Shown piece by piece: positions 7,217-17,958 of a DNA stretch of 35,634 bases. Both the position numbers and the translations under genes were made by a program. Position 1 is the stretch's first letter; each line of letters starts with the position of its first letter. The notes beneath the pieces are model-generated. The model searched no databases. It was not told where the DNA came from and saw nothing but the letters and a program-made list of their open reading frames with translations. The DNA comes from Betaproteobacteria bacterium (GTDB lineage Bacteria > Pseudomonadota > Gammaproteobacteria > Burkholderiales > WYBJ01): positions 47,503-83,136 of the forward strand of contig WHTS01000016.1 in the NCBI GenBank assembly GCA_009377585.1, in the 5' to 3' direction.

Positions 7217-8578
7217 ATGAGCGCCGCAATCTCGAACACCCGAACGATCGCCGCCTTCGTCGCCGGGGTGCGCCAACGCGAGCTTCCGCCGGAAGTCCTC
7301 GATACCGCCCGTCTCTGTCTCGCCGACTGGACCGGCGTCGCGCTCGGCGCGCTGGACGAGCCGGCGGCGCGCGTCGTGCACGAAACCAGCAAGCAATGGC
7401 ACAGCAGCGGCCGCTCCACCGTGCTCCTGGGCGGAGCCGCGGCCGCGCCGGTCGCCGCGCTGTGCAACGGCACGGCTGCCCACTGCCTGGATTTCGACGA
7501 TACTTATGTCGCAGGCATAACTCACATCAGCGCCCCGGTGTGGGCGGCGACCCTGGCGCTCGGCGAGGAAGTGGGTGCCAGCGAGCAGCAGTTGCTCACG
7601 GCATTCATCGCGGGTTTCGAGACGGCGGCGCGCGCGGGCTTCGGGCTGGGCGAGCTCGTGACCGCCCGCGGCTGGCATGGCACCGGCGTGTTCGGGCGGA
7701 TCGGCGCCGCGGCGGCCGCCTGCGTGCTGCTCGAGCTGGACGCGCAAGCCGTTCGCCATGCCCTCGGCGCAGCCGCCACGCAGGCAAGCGGCCTCACCGC
7801 ATCGTTCGGCACCATGGCCAAGCCTTTCCACGCCGGCAAGGCGGCGATGGACGGCGTCATCGCCGCGCAGCTCGCGGCCAAGGGGTTTCACGCCGCCGAA
7901 GGACTGCTCGACGCCGGTGCGGGCCTCGACAGCGCGCTCATTCAGGACCGGTCGGCAACCATACGGCCCGCGGATTTCTCCGGCTGGGAGATCCTCAACA
8001 ACAGTTTCAAGCCCTATGCGGCATGCCATCTGACGCACCCGGCCATCGATTGCGCGAAGCAGGTGCTCGAATCCCGGGCCGACGTGGCGTCCGCGCGCGC
8101 CGTCAGGCTCGATGTCGGCGCGCTGGCGAAACAGGTAACCGGAGACAAGAGCGGCGCGCCCACCACCCCGCTCGAAGGCAAGTTCGATCTGAAGTATTGC
8201 GTGGCGCTCGCGCTGCATGGACATACGCTGTCGGCGGCCGACTTTCGCGAGCCGATGCAGCTCGATCCCGCCGTGGCCGCGACCGCGAGCCGCATTGAAG
8301 TCAATGCCGACCCGCGTTACGGCTTCGCATCGGCGCGCCTGCAAGCCGATATGGAGAACGGCACGCCGATCGTGGTGGAGGTGGACACAGCCAGGGGTCA
8401 TCCGGGAAATCACATGCGCTGGAGCGACATGCACGACAAGTTCATCGGCCTCACGGACTTTGCCGAGCGCGCAGCGCGCGACGACCTGTTCCAGCGCCTG
8501 CAACGCTTCGGCGCGCAGCCGAAGGCCGATGTGTTGCATCGAGCGGCCGACATCGCGCGCGCCACGACGGCTCGATGA
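7217..8578 (+). CDS. MmgE/PrpD family protein (2-methylcitrate dehydratase superfamily)
   Basis: A 453-residue member of the family containing 2-methylcitrate dehydratase (PrpD), cis-aconitate decarboxylase and many unassigned hydro-lyases or decarboxylases. Diagnostic segments are LADWTGVALGALDEPAA near the N-terminus, NGTAAHCLDFDDTY (the family's DFDDT motif), RGWHGTGVFG, SFGTMAKPFHAGKAA and, late in the protein, FDLKYCVALALHG. The start at 7217 has GGAGAGAG directly upstream; an ATG at 7181 is in frame but lacks a site. Its stop overlaps the start of the next gene by 4 bases (ATGA), so the two are probably translationally coupled. The substrate is likely a tricarboxylate or branched dicarboxylate; this is inference. 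Confidence 0.92.
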   Translation: MSAAISNTRTIAAFVAGVRQRELPPEVLDTARLCLADWTGVALGALDEPAARVVHETSKQWHSSGRSTVLLGGAAAAPVAALCNGTAAHCLDFDDTYVAGITHISAPVWAATLALGEEVGASEQQLLTAFIAGFETAARAGFGLGELVTARGWHGTGVFGRIGAAAAACVLLELDAQAVRHALGAAATQASGLTASFGTMAKPFHAGKAAMDGVIAAQLAAKGFHAAEGLLDAGAGLDSALIQDRSATIRPADFSGWEILNNSFKPYAACHLTHPAIDCAKQVLESRADVASARAVRLDVGALAKQVTGDKSGAPTTPLEGKFDLKYCVALALHGHTLSAADFREPMQLDPAVAATASRIEVNADPRYGFASARLQADMENGTPIVVEVDTARGHPGNHMRWSDMHDKFIGLTDFAERAARDDLFQRLQRFGAQPKADVLHRAADIARATTAR

Positions 8579-10590
8579 GGCAACCGCTCGACGGCGTCGA
8601 GATCCTCGAATGCGGCGATCGGATCGCCGTCAGTGCCTGCGGCAGCGTGCTGCTTGCGCTCGGCGCCCGCGTCTCGGTCCTCGCATCGGACGAGGCGGCC
8701 GCACGGCTGCCTGAGCTGCAGCGGGCCGGCAAGCAGCGGCTGAACGCGGACGATGGGGCACTGCGTGCGGAGTTCGCCCGGGCGCATATCGTCATTACTT
8801 CGAGCGATGTGACGCGCATCCCGCGATTCGAGCGCGCGCCATCGCAGATCGTGTGCGACATCACGGCCTACGGAGCGAGCGGCCCGCTCGCCGGCGTGGC
8901 GCATTCCGACGCACTGGTGCAGGCGACATCGGGCCTGGCCGACACGACCGGCGAACCGGACGGTCCCCCGGCGCTGTGCCCGTTCCCGCAGACCGAAGGC
9001 ATCGCCGCACTCTATGCGACCGCCGGCATTCTGGCGGCGTGGCACGTGCGCAGCCGCACGGGTCTGGGTCAGGCGATCGAAATCGCGCTGTTCGATTGCG
9101 CCTTCTCGACGCTCTCGACCTTCCTGCCCTTTCACTTCGTCGGCAAGGCGGTCACGCGCTCGGGCAATCGTCACGTGCTCGCATCGCCCTGGAACGCCTT
9201 CCGCGCCGGCGACGGCTGGCTTCTGATTTGTACGGGAGCCGACGACCAGTGGAAGCGGTTGTGCGAAGTGATCGAGCGGCCCGACCTGGCGCGCGACCCG
9301 CGGCTCGCCAAGGCGGCGGATCGGGTGCAACAGCGCCCGCTCGTCGACGGCGCCGTGCAGGCGTGGATTTCGCGGCTGCGAGCGGCGGACGCGGCCGCAG
9401 CGTTGCAGACGCGCGGCATCGCGGCCGGGCCGGTCGTGCCGATGACGTCGCTACAGCACGAGCCCAACATCGCGCACCGTGGGCTGTATACGGCGAGCGG
9501 CATGCGCTCGGCGATACGGTACTTCGGTGGACGGACTGGACCCGCATCACCTCTCGCGCCACGGAAGACGCATGCTGAAGCAGGCGCGGCACCGCTCGCC
9601 GGCCTCAAGGTCCTCGAAATCGGTCAGTACACGACCGCACCGCTGGTTGCACGCAATCTCGGCGCGCTCGGTGCCGAAGTACTGAAGATAGAACCGCCGG
9701 GCGGGGATGCGGCACGCGGCTGGCCGCCGCAGCAGGACGATCAGGGCTACTTCTTTACCTTGAGCAACAGCGACAAGCGCAGCGTCTGCCTCGATTTGCG
9801 CGACCCCGGCAATCGCAAACACTTCGCATCGCTGCTGCGCGGCGCCGATGTGTTGGTGGAAAACCTGAAGCCCGGGTCGCTCGACAAGCTCGGATTCGAT
9901 GCGGCCGAACGCGCCCGCATCAATCCCGCGCTCGTCTATTGCGCGATCTCCGGCTTCGGCGCCGGCTCGGCGTACCCGGGCCGGCCGGCGTTCGACACCG
10001 TCATCCAGGCGATGTCCGGCATCATGGATGCGATCCGCGTGAACGGCGTGCCGCAGAAGACGGGCATCTCGTTCGCCGACATCCTGGGCGGATTGTTCGC
10101 GTTGATTGCAACGCTGAGCGCGCTGGTGGCACGCAACATGAGCGGCGCCGGCGATGCCATCGACATCTCGATGCAGGACGCAGCCGCCTGGATCACGCAG
10201 TGGCAGCGTGCTGGAGTGGACGCTACCCGGGGAGCGCGCGTTGTGCGCTGCGCCGACGGCTACGTTGCTGTGGATGATGGGCACGGTGTCGCCGTGCCCG
10301 CCTCCGACGCAGCCGGCATGACTCGTTCTGCGCTGGTGGAACGCCTTACGCGCCAGAACGTCGCGGCGGTGGCCGTTCGCACGGTTGCGGAAGTGGCCGA
10401 ATCCGAGCAGGTGCGCAGCCGCAACCTCCTCCTGCGCGCGCACGACTCGGCGGGACGCGAGTGGGCGATCTTCACCTGCCCGATACGGTTGGCCGTAACG
10501 CCGGCGCGCGCTCGAATGGCAATCGGGCCGCTCGGCGAAGCGAACGCTGCGCTGGCGCTTACGCGACCCGAAAAATTCGACAGGACGTAG
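8575..10590 (+). CDS. Two-domain CaiB/BaiF CoA-transferase family fusion
   Basis: A 671-residue protein made of two tandem family-III CoA-transferase units. Unit 1 is about residues 1-335 (EPLDGVEILECG-type opening, YGASGPLAGVAHSDALVQATSG at 99-120 in two blocks, GLGQAIEIALFD 163-174). Unit 2 starts near PLAGLKVLEIGQYTTAPLVA (340-359) and includes LGALGAEVLKIEPPGG, NSDKRSVCLDL, ISGFGAGSAYPGRPAFD and SMQDAAAW. Unit 2 keeps the catalytic-position Asp502 (SFADILGG), whereas unit 1 has Glu141 at the same place (PQTEGIAAL), and its N-terminal CoA-binding half is shortened. Family knowledge: a two-unit layout is also known in DddD. I infer a catalytic unit 2 and a structural or altered unit 1. It overlaps the upstream gene by 4 bases. 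Confidence 0.9.
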   Translation: MRQPLDGVEILECGDRIAVSACGSVLLALGARVSVLASDEAAARLPELQRAGKQRLNADDGALRAEFARAHIVITSSDVTRIPRFERAPSQIVCDITAYGASGPLAGVAHSDALVQATSGLADTTGEPDGPPALCPFPQTEGIAALYATAGILAAWHVRSRTGLGQAIEIALFDCAFSTLSTFLPFHFVGKAVTRSGNRHVLASPWNAFRAGDGWLLICTGADDQWKRLCEVIERPDLARDPRLAKAADRVQQRPLVDGAVQAWISRLRAADAAAALQTRGIAAGPVVPMTSLQHEPNIAHRGLYTASGMRSAIRYFGGRTGPASPLAPRKTHAEAGAAPLAGLKVLEIGQYTTAPLVARNLGALGAEVLKIEPPGGDAARGWPPQQDDQGYFFTLSNSDKRSVCLDLRDPGNRKHFASLLRGADVLVENLKPGSLDKLGFDAAERARINPALVYCAISGFGAGSAYPGRPAFDTVIQAMSGIMDAIRVNGVPQKTGISFADILGGLFALIATLSALVARNMSGAGDAIDISMQDAAAWITQWQRAGVDATRGARVVRCADGYVAVDDGHGVAVPASDAAGMTRSALVERLTRQNVAAVAVRTVAEVAESEQVRSRNLLLRAHDSAGREWAIFTCPIRLAVTPARARMAIGPLGEANAALALTRPEKFDRT

Positions 10591-10613
10591 AACCCATGAC
10601 ACTAGAAGCCCCG

Positions 10614-11402
10614 CTACTCCCTCTTGAAATCGGGCGAGCGTTTCTCCAGGAATGCCCTCTGGCCTTCCTTGCGATCCTCGGTGGTGAAGAGCGTCGTCGT
10701 GAGCTGGCGCTCGTAGGCAAGCGCGTATTCGAGCGGCATCTCGGCGCCGTTGTTCACGGCCGCCTTCGCATAGGCGATGCTGAGCGGCGCACGCCTTGCA
10801 TACGACGCCAACCGTTCCAGCGCGCGTGGAATCACACGCTCGGGCGGCACCACCTCGCTCACCAGTCGAATGCGCAGCGCCGTCTCGGCATCGATGAAAT
10901 CGCCGCTGAACAGAAGCTCCTTGGTCCACTCCGATCCGATCAGGCGCGTCAGGCGCTGCGTGCCGCCGGCGCCGGCGACTGTGCCGATGCGCGAACTGGT
11001 AATGCCGAATTGGGCATTGGCCGCCGCGATGCGTATGTCGCAGGCAAGCGCCATTTCCAGCCCACCCGTGACGCAGTAGCCGTGAATGGCGGCGACGACG
11101 GGCTTTCCGATCGCTTCGATGCGCGCATTCACGCGCCGGAAAAGATCCAGCCACTTGCGCGTATCCTCGACCGAGCCGATCGCCAGCGCTTCCTTGAGAT
11201 CGCCGCCGGTCGAGAACACCTGGTCGCTGCCGGTGAGGACGATACCGCGCACCGCTGGGTCGTCGTCGAGCTGCGCGATCGCGCGGTCGATCGCCTCGAA
11301 CAGCTCGCGGCTCAACGCGTTCTGCTTCTCCGGCCGGTTCATGCGCACGATGGCCGAAGTGCCGTCGCGCTCGATGAGAACGAGATCCGACATGTTGTTC
11401 AT
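10614..11402 (-). CDS. Enoyl-CoA hydratase/isomerase (crotonase) family protein
   Basis: Crotonase-fold enzyme of 262 residues acting on an acyl-CoA thioester. Visible: MNRPEKQNALSRELFEAI (21-38), the oxyanion-hole segments FSTGGDLKEA (63-72) and IHGYCVTGGLEMALACDIR (106-124), and GTVAGAGGTQRL (140-151). Of the two glutamates of rat enoyl-CoA hydratase, the first (Glu144) is kept as Glu116, but the second (Glu164, in QPEILLG) is replaced: QFGITSSRIG puts Ser136 there. Plain syn-hydration may therefore be impaired, and isomerase, hydrolase or other crotonase chemistry is possible. The start overlaps the SDR stop by 4 bases. Last gene of the minus-strand operon, converging with the plus-strand operon 23 bases away. 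Confidence 0.92.
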   Translation of the reverse strand: MNNMSDLVLIERDGTSAIVRMNRPEKQNALSRELFEAIDRAIAQLDDDPAVRGIVLTGSDQVFSTGGDLKEALAIGSVEDTRKWLDLFRRVNARIEAIGKPVVAAIHGYCVTGGLEMALACDIRIAAANAQFGITSSRIGTVAGAGGTQRLTRLIGSEWTKELLFSGDFIDAETALRIRLVSEVVPPERVIPRALERLASYARRAPLSIAYAKAAVNNGAEMPLEYALAYERQLTTTLFTTEDRKEGQRAFLEKRSPDFKRE

Positions 11403-12190
11403 CCCAGGCAGGCGTAGCCGCCGTTGACGCTCAGGATCTGGCCGGTGATGTGGCGGCCTGCTTCCGAAGCGAGATACACCACCGCATTGGCCACGTCGTC
11501 CGGCTCGCCGAGCCGGCGCAGCGCGTACGCGCGCTTGACGCGCTCTTCGCGCTCGGCCGCCTTTTCCGCGCCGATGTTCTCACGCAACTGGCGCAGCATT
11601 TCCATGCGCATCGGAGAATTGGTGGCGCCCGGGGAAACGGCGTTGACGTTGATGTTGTGCCGCCCGATTTCTTTCGCGATCGACTTGGTGAACGCGATGA
11701 CCCCGCCCTTGGCCGCGGAATAATTGCACTGCCGTTCCTGCCCGACCCGCGCCGCGTCCGTCACGATATTGACGACTTTGCCGTAGCGCCGTTCGATCAT
11801 CCCGGGCAGGACCGCGCGCGCGCAGTTCATGGTGCCGTAAAGAATGACCTTGATCTCCTTGTCGCAGGTCTGCGGATCGGTGTCGAGGAACAGCTCGTGA
11901 TTGAGCAGCAGCGCGGCATTGTTCACCAGCACGTCGATTCGGCCGAGCTTGCGTTCGACCTCCGCCGCCATCGCGCGCGTCGCGTCGAGATCGGTGATGT
12001 CGTATTTCGCACCCATCGCGCGCCCGCCCGCGGCTTCCACAAGACGGATCGTCTCCGCGATGCCCGCATCGTTCACGTCGTTCACCGCGACGCTGGCGCC
12101 CTCGGCCGCGAACGCGAGCGCGATCGTGCGTCCGATACCTCCGCCGCTGCCGGTCACGAGCGCGACCCGGTCTGTCAGTCCCAGTTCCAC
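11399..12190 (-). CDS. Short-chain dehydrogenase/reductase (SDR), BadH-like
   Basis: Classical SDR of 263 residues that oxidises a hydroxyl group with NAD(P)+. The cofactor motif TGSGGGIG is at residues 13-20, NNA at 90-92, and the active-site YSAAK at 157-161. The position of the catalytic Ser, 13 residues before the Tyr, holds Thr144 (NIVTDAARVG). The DAARVG stretch resembles 2-hydroxycyclohexanecarboxyl-CoA dehydrogenase (BadH), which suggests an alicyclic or hydroxyacyl-CoA substrate. The start is GTG with GAGGAG 7 bases upstream. It ends in the PG-type VNGGYACLG tail of the family. It lies between the aconitase and the crotonase in a co-directional run. Confidence 0.92.
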   Translation of the reverse strand: MELGLTDRVALVTGSGGGIGRTIALAFAAEGASVAVNDVNDAGIAETIRLVEAAGGRAMGAKYDITDLDATRAMAAEVERKLGRIDVLVNNAALLLNHELFLDTDPQTCDKEIKVILYGTMNCARAVLPGMIERRYGKVVNIVTDAARVGQERQCNYSAAKGGVIAFTKSIAKEIGRHNINVNAVSPGATNSPMRMEMLRQLRENIGAEKAAEREERVKRAYALRRLGEPDDVANAVVYLASEAGRHITGQILSVNGGYACLG

Positions 12191-12318
12191 TTCGCTCTCC
12201 TCGCCGAGGTCGGGACTATGCTGCAGTCACCGCCAGGCTGGCCCACCCGTATCGCCACGCTCGCGGCGGCGAAACCATACACCCAGGCGCTGCGCGTTAC
12301 GCCAGAAAAGCCAGGCGA

Positions 12319-15000
<2,682 letters not shown>

Positions 15001-15011
15001 CGCGACGCGCG

Positions 15012-15611
15012 CTACTCGAACGCCTTGTCGCCCAGCAGCGCCTGGCGGAAACGGTGTTTCAGCCACGCGCCGTCGCGCGGCGGCAGCACGTTGGGCACCG
15101 GCTGCGTGCTCACCTTGATGCCGATGAATACCGGCCCTTGCGCTTCGTAGAACAGCGGCATGGCCGCTTCCAGCTCCGGCATCGTGTAGACGGTCGCCGT
15201 CTGGCCGAAGCCCGAAGCGCGCGCGATGCCTTCCAGGTCGACGCCGCGTGCGGTGTGCGTCTCCTGCATGCCGGTTTCGCCGTAGCGCTCGTTGTCGATC
15301 ACCGCCACCACCAGGTTGGGCGGCCCCTGCGTGCCGATGGTGGCGAGGCTGCCGATGCCCATCAGCATGTCGCCGTCGCCGGGCAGCGCGATCACCCGGC
15401 GTTGCGGCTGCGCCAGAGCGAGGCCGAGGGCGATCATCGCCGTGCCGCCCATCGCGCCCCACATCTGGAAGGTGAGCGGATGATCGCCGGCGGCCGCCGC
15501 ATCCCAGGTCGGCGCACCCAGACCCGGCACCACCAACGCGCCGCCGCGATCGCGCAGGATGCGCGCCACCACCTCGCGGCGTTGCAGAACGATTTTGCGT
15601 TTCGTCGCCAT
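15012..15611 (-). CDS. ThDP-dependent 2-oxoacid decarboxylase, beta (ThDP-binding) subunit, sulfopyruvate/phosphonopyruvate decarboxylase-like
   Basis: A 199-residue protein corresponding to the C-terminal ThDP-pyrophosphate-binding domain of 2-oxoacid decarboxylases. The cofactor/metal motif begins GDGDMLMGIGSLATIG (78-93) and closes with Asn107 in VIDNERYGETG. QMWGAMGGTAMIALGLALA (49-67) is the usual helix before it. The organisation as a separate subunit partnered by a separate PYR-domain subunit is that of ComE of sulfopyruvate decarboxylase. GAGGACGGCC in front of the ATG overlaps the stop of the alpha gene. The substrate may be any 2-oxo acid made by the pathway and is not readable here. 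Confidence 0.9.
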   Translation of the reverse strand: MATKRKIVLQRREVVARILRDRGGALVVPGLGAPTWDAAAAGDHPLTFQMWGAMGGTAMIALGLALAQPQRRVIALPGDGDMLMGIGSLATIGTQGPPNLVVAVIDNERYGETGMQETHTARGVDLEGIARASGFGQTATVYTMPELEAAMPLFYEAQGPVFIGIKVSTQPVPNVLPPRDGAWLKHRFRQALLGDKAFE

Positions 15612-15619
15612 GGCCGTCC

Positions 15620-16150
15620 TCACTTCAGGAAGTTCTTGCTGCCGAGCACGCGCTGGCCGATCAGCACGGCGGCGCAGCGGTAAGCGTTGAAGACGAGATC
15701 GGACGCCGCCGCGACCGTTTCGACCACACGCTCGGGCTCGTCGACGTCGTAGCACACCACCCCGCACTGTTCGAGGATCGTGCGCGTCGAGCTGCCCATC
15801 CAGACTTGCCAGGGATTGAATTCGCCCCATTGGCCGCGCATGGTCACGAGCATGAGCAGCGGAAATCGGCACTCCTGCACCATGCTGAAGAGATTGATGC
15901 AGTTGCCGACACCGGAGGATTGCATCAGCAGCACGCCACGCTCGCCGCCCAGCCAGGCACCGGCGAGCATCGAGACGCCTTCTTCCTCGGTCGTGAGCGA
16001 GATGGTCGACATCTGCTCGGTGGCCTGACACAGCTTGATCAGCTCGGAGTGCCCGGCGTCGGGCACATACGCCACCTGCCGTACCTTTTGCGCCACCAGG
16101 GAACCATAGATGCCGCGCGGCCATGTCGGCGCGGCCGTTTGCTCGCTCAA
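15620..16150 (-). CDS. ThDP-dependent 2-oxoacid decarboxylase, alpha (PYR-domain) subunit
   Basis: A 176-residue protein equal to the N-terminal PYR domain of ThDP decarboxylases, ComD-like. The cofactor-activating glutamate lies in SLTTEEEGVSMLAGAWLGGE (51-70), and LLMQSSGVGNCINLFSM (74-90) is the matching dimer-interface strand. The start is TTG at 16150: GGAGGTG is placed 5 bases before it and there is no ATG nearby. An in-phase upstream extension runs into repeat DNA. The gap to the beta subunit is 8 bases. Both halves are needed to build the active site, so this pair functions as an alpha-beta enzyme. A REP-like hairpin sits just upstream, between this gene and the CMD gene. Confidence 0.9.
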   Translation of the reverse strand: MSEQTAAPTWPRGIYGSLVAQKVRQVAYVPDAGHSELIKLCQATEQMSTISLTTEEEGVSMLAGAWLGGERGVLLMQSSGVGNCINLFSMVQECRFPLLMLVTMRGQWGEFNPWQVWMGSSTRTILEQCGVVCYDVDEPERVVETVAAASDLVFNAYRCAAVLIGQRVLGSKNFLK

Positions 16151-16198
16151 ATCACACCTCCAGCATTTGTCATCGTCGTACCTTGCTCGCTGCTGCGT

Positions 16199-16228
16199 CC
16201 TGGATTCCCGTATTCACGGGAATGACGC
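16199..16228. repeat. REP-like hairpin, family 1 copy a
   Basis: TGGATTCCCGTATTCACGGG then AATGACG (16201-16227). TTCCCGT and ACGGGAA pair around a short loop. The same element occurs at 16654-16680 (opposite orientation) and as an inverted pair at 34380-34446. It lies between the CMD stop and the decarboxylase alpha start. Confidence 0.8.
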
Positions 16229-16230
16229 TT

Positions 16231-16617
16231 TCACTTCTTCGCCGCTTCCATCTCCGCGAACGCTTCGCGCGCCAGGCGGAACCCGTCGATGCCTGCGGGC
16301 ACGCCGGCGTACGCCGCCACCTGCAGCAACACTTCCTTGATCTCCTCCTTGGTCACGCCATTGGCGAACGAGCTGCGGATGTGCAGCTTCAGCTCGTGCG
16401 GGCGGTTCATCACCGTCAGCATGGCGATGTTCAGGAGACTTCGTGTCTTGCGCGGCAGGCCCGGGCGCGTCCAGATTGCGCCCCAGGCATTCTCGGTCGC
16501 GAGCTCCTGCATCGCCAGGGAAAATTCGTCCGCGCCCTTGATCGACTTCTCGACGTACTCGGCGCCGAGCACTTCCTTGCGTACCGCCAGACCCTTGTCG
16601 AACTGTTCGCTTGCCAT
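16231..16617 (-). CDS. Carboxymuconolactone decarboxylase (CMD) family protein
   Basis: An all-helical 128-residue protein of the CMD family, similar in length to PcaC 4-carboxymuconolactone decarboxylase. The start at 16617 is set by AAGGAG 6-11 bases upstream and by the PcaC-like opening FDKGLAVRKEVLGAEYVEKS (6-25). WGAIWTRPGLPRKTRSLLNI (45-64) and MLTVMNRPHELKLHIRSSFANG (65-86 in part) with the conserved His are visible, followed by EIKEVLLQVAAYAGVPAG. The AhpD-type CxxC is absent, so peroxidase-type redox activity is unlikely. In the operon it follows an enolase-superfamily enzyme, as in some lactone-forming aromatic acid pathways, but the actual step is unknown. Confidence 0.92.
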   Translation of the reverse strand: MASEQFDKGLAVRKEVLGAEYVEKSIKGADEFSLAMQELATENAWGAIWTRPGLPRKTRSLLNIAMLTVMNRPHELKLHIRSSFANGVTKEEIKEVLLQVAAYAGVPAGIDGFRLAREAFAEMEAAKK

Positions 16618-16653
16618 GTCGTTCTCCTTGCCTGGAATCCATGCTGCAATCGA

Positions 16654-16680
16654 GTCATTCTCGTGGAAACGGGAATCCAG
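16654..16680. repeat. REP-like hairpin, family 1 copy b
   Basis: GTCATTCTCGTGGAAACGGG then AATCCAG, an imperfect reverse-oriented copy of the 16199-16228 element. It lies upstream of the CMD gene, so the two copies bracket that gene. Confidence 0.75.
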
Positions 16681-16782
16681 CCACTTCCTGAAACTCCCGC
16701 GTGCGTACGAAATCGCTTCTACCACGCCGGCAGGTCGCTTCCCTCGCAGCGGGAGCGATCCCGATGCGCTTGCGACGATCCC

Positions 16783-17958
16783 CTACGCGCGCACGATCTC
16801 GCGTCGCAGGGTATGCCGCTCGAGCGCGGCCTCGTCGACGACGATGCCGAGCCCAGGACCGGTCGGAACGTCGACGTGGCCATCGCGCACGACGAAGTCC
16901 GTGGCCGGCACCAGCGGATCGGGCCCGACGGTGTTCAAACCGAACACGAACTCGCCGGCGCCCATCATGCGCCGCTGCGGGGTTGCCGCATAGAAGTGCG
17001 CGGCCGCCGCTGCTTCCAGCTGCGACTGCACGGCCAGGCCGCCGCAATTCAGCTGAATCTCGCAGGCTTCGGCCACCGCGGCGATCTTGCGTGCCGGTGT
17101 GAGCCCGCCGATCTTGTAGAGCTTGATGCAATAGGCGTCGCAGGCTCGCGCTCGCGCGAGCGCATACGCGTCCTGCAGCGTGAAGAGCCCCTCGTCGGCC
17201 ATGACCGGGATACCGCGCGCCGCGCGCCGGATCTCGGCCATGCCCTCCAGGTCGCGCCGCGCGACCGGTTGCTCGATGTAGCCCAGGTCGAGCTCGCGCA
17301 GCGCGTCGATCGCGCACAGCGAGTCGGCAAGACTCCAGCCGGTATTGGGATCGACACCGATCACCACGTCGTCGCCGACGGCGCGCCGAACCGTTTCGAA
17401 GTTCTTCACGTCCTGGCGCCAGCCGCGCCGGTCCGCCGCCTTGATGCACAGCACCCGCATGCCGAACTCTTCCACCGCGCGCCGCGCCTCAGCCACCATC
17501 ACGCCGACGTCGTCGGCCATGCTGACCGACCATTCGAGCGGAATGCGCGGCTGGCAGCAACCCCCGATCAGCTTGTGCACCGGCAATTGCGCAGCCTTGC
17601 CCATGCAATCGTAGAGCGCGATATCGAGCGCCGCGCGCGCCGCCGGGTTGCCGGCCAGGCGCGCATCGAACGCCGCCGTGATGGTTTCGATATCGAACGG
17701 ATCCTGGCCGATGAGCGCCGGTCCGTAGATTTCCTGGATCGCGGCCACCATGCTGTGCGTCGTATCGGCGACGAAGTGTCCCGGGCTAATCGCGCGGACC
17801 TGGCCCAAGCCGACCACGCCGCCGGCGTAGACCTTCACCAACACCGGCTTGCCGAGCTGCTGCTGCGGCGGACCGGTGTCGTAGCTGCCGCTTGAGAAGA
17901 TGCGCTTCACCCGCACCGGCAGCTCGGTCACGAAGATCTCGATGCGTTCGATCTTCAC
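16783..17958 (-). CDS. Enolase-superfamily enzyme, mandelate racemase/muconate lactonizing type
   Basis: A 391-residue MLE-subgroup enzyme that abstracts a proton alpha to a carboxylate and stabilises the enolate with Mg2+. Metal ligands are at Asp203 (VDPNTGW), Glu229 (IEQPV) and Asp255 (ADEGL). The base on the sixth strand, Lys279 (CIKLYKIGG), is present. The KxK motif of muconate lactonizing enzyme reads Cys171-Ile-Lys173, so the base Lys169 equivalent is kept while the first Lys is Cys. Spacing (30, 26, 26, 24) matches MLE. The start is GTG at 17958, whose bases overlap the stop of a Bug remnant. First intact gene of the minus-strand operon; racemase, dehydratase and cycloisomerase roles all remain open. 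Confidence 0.92.
   Translation of the reverse strand: MKIERIEIFVTELPVRVKRIFSSGSYDTGPPQQQLGKPVLVKVYAGGVVGLGQVRAISPGHFVADTTHSMVAAIQEIYGPALIGQDPFDIETITAAFDARLAGNPAARAALDIALYDCMGKAAQLPVHKLIGGCCQPRIPLEWSVSMADDVGVMVAEARRAVEEFGMRVLCIKAADRRGWRQDVKNFETVRRAVGDDVVIGVDPNTGWSLADSLCAIDALRELDLGYIEQPVARRDLEGMAEIRRAARGIPVMADEGLFTLQDAYALARARACDAYCIKLYKIGGLTPARKIAAVAEACEIQLNCGGLAVQSQLEAAAAAHFYAATPQRRMMGAGEFVFGLNTVGPDPLVPATDFVVRDGHVDVPTGPGLGIVVDEAALERHTLRREIVRA

Noticed and set aside
5881-7473. 530-residue minus-strand frame
   Set aside because: Antisense to the CaiB/AMACR-like and PrpD genes; biased composition, no domain signature.
6866-8539. 557-residue minus-strand frame
   Set aside because: Fully antisense to the MmgE/PrpD gene and the end of its neighbour; no motif and repetitive Arg/Ala/His content.
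16123-17895. 590-residue plus-strand frame
   Set aside because: Antisense to the enolase-superfamily and CMD genes and crosses repeat DNA; no family similarity.
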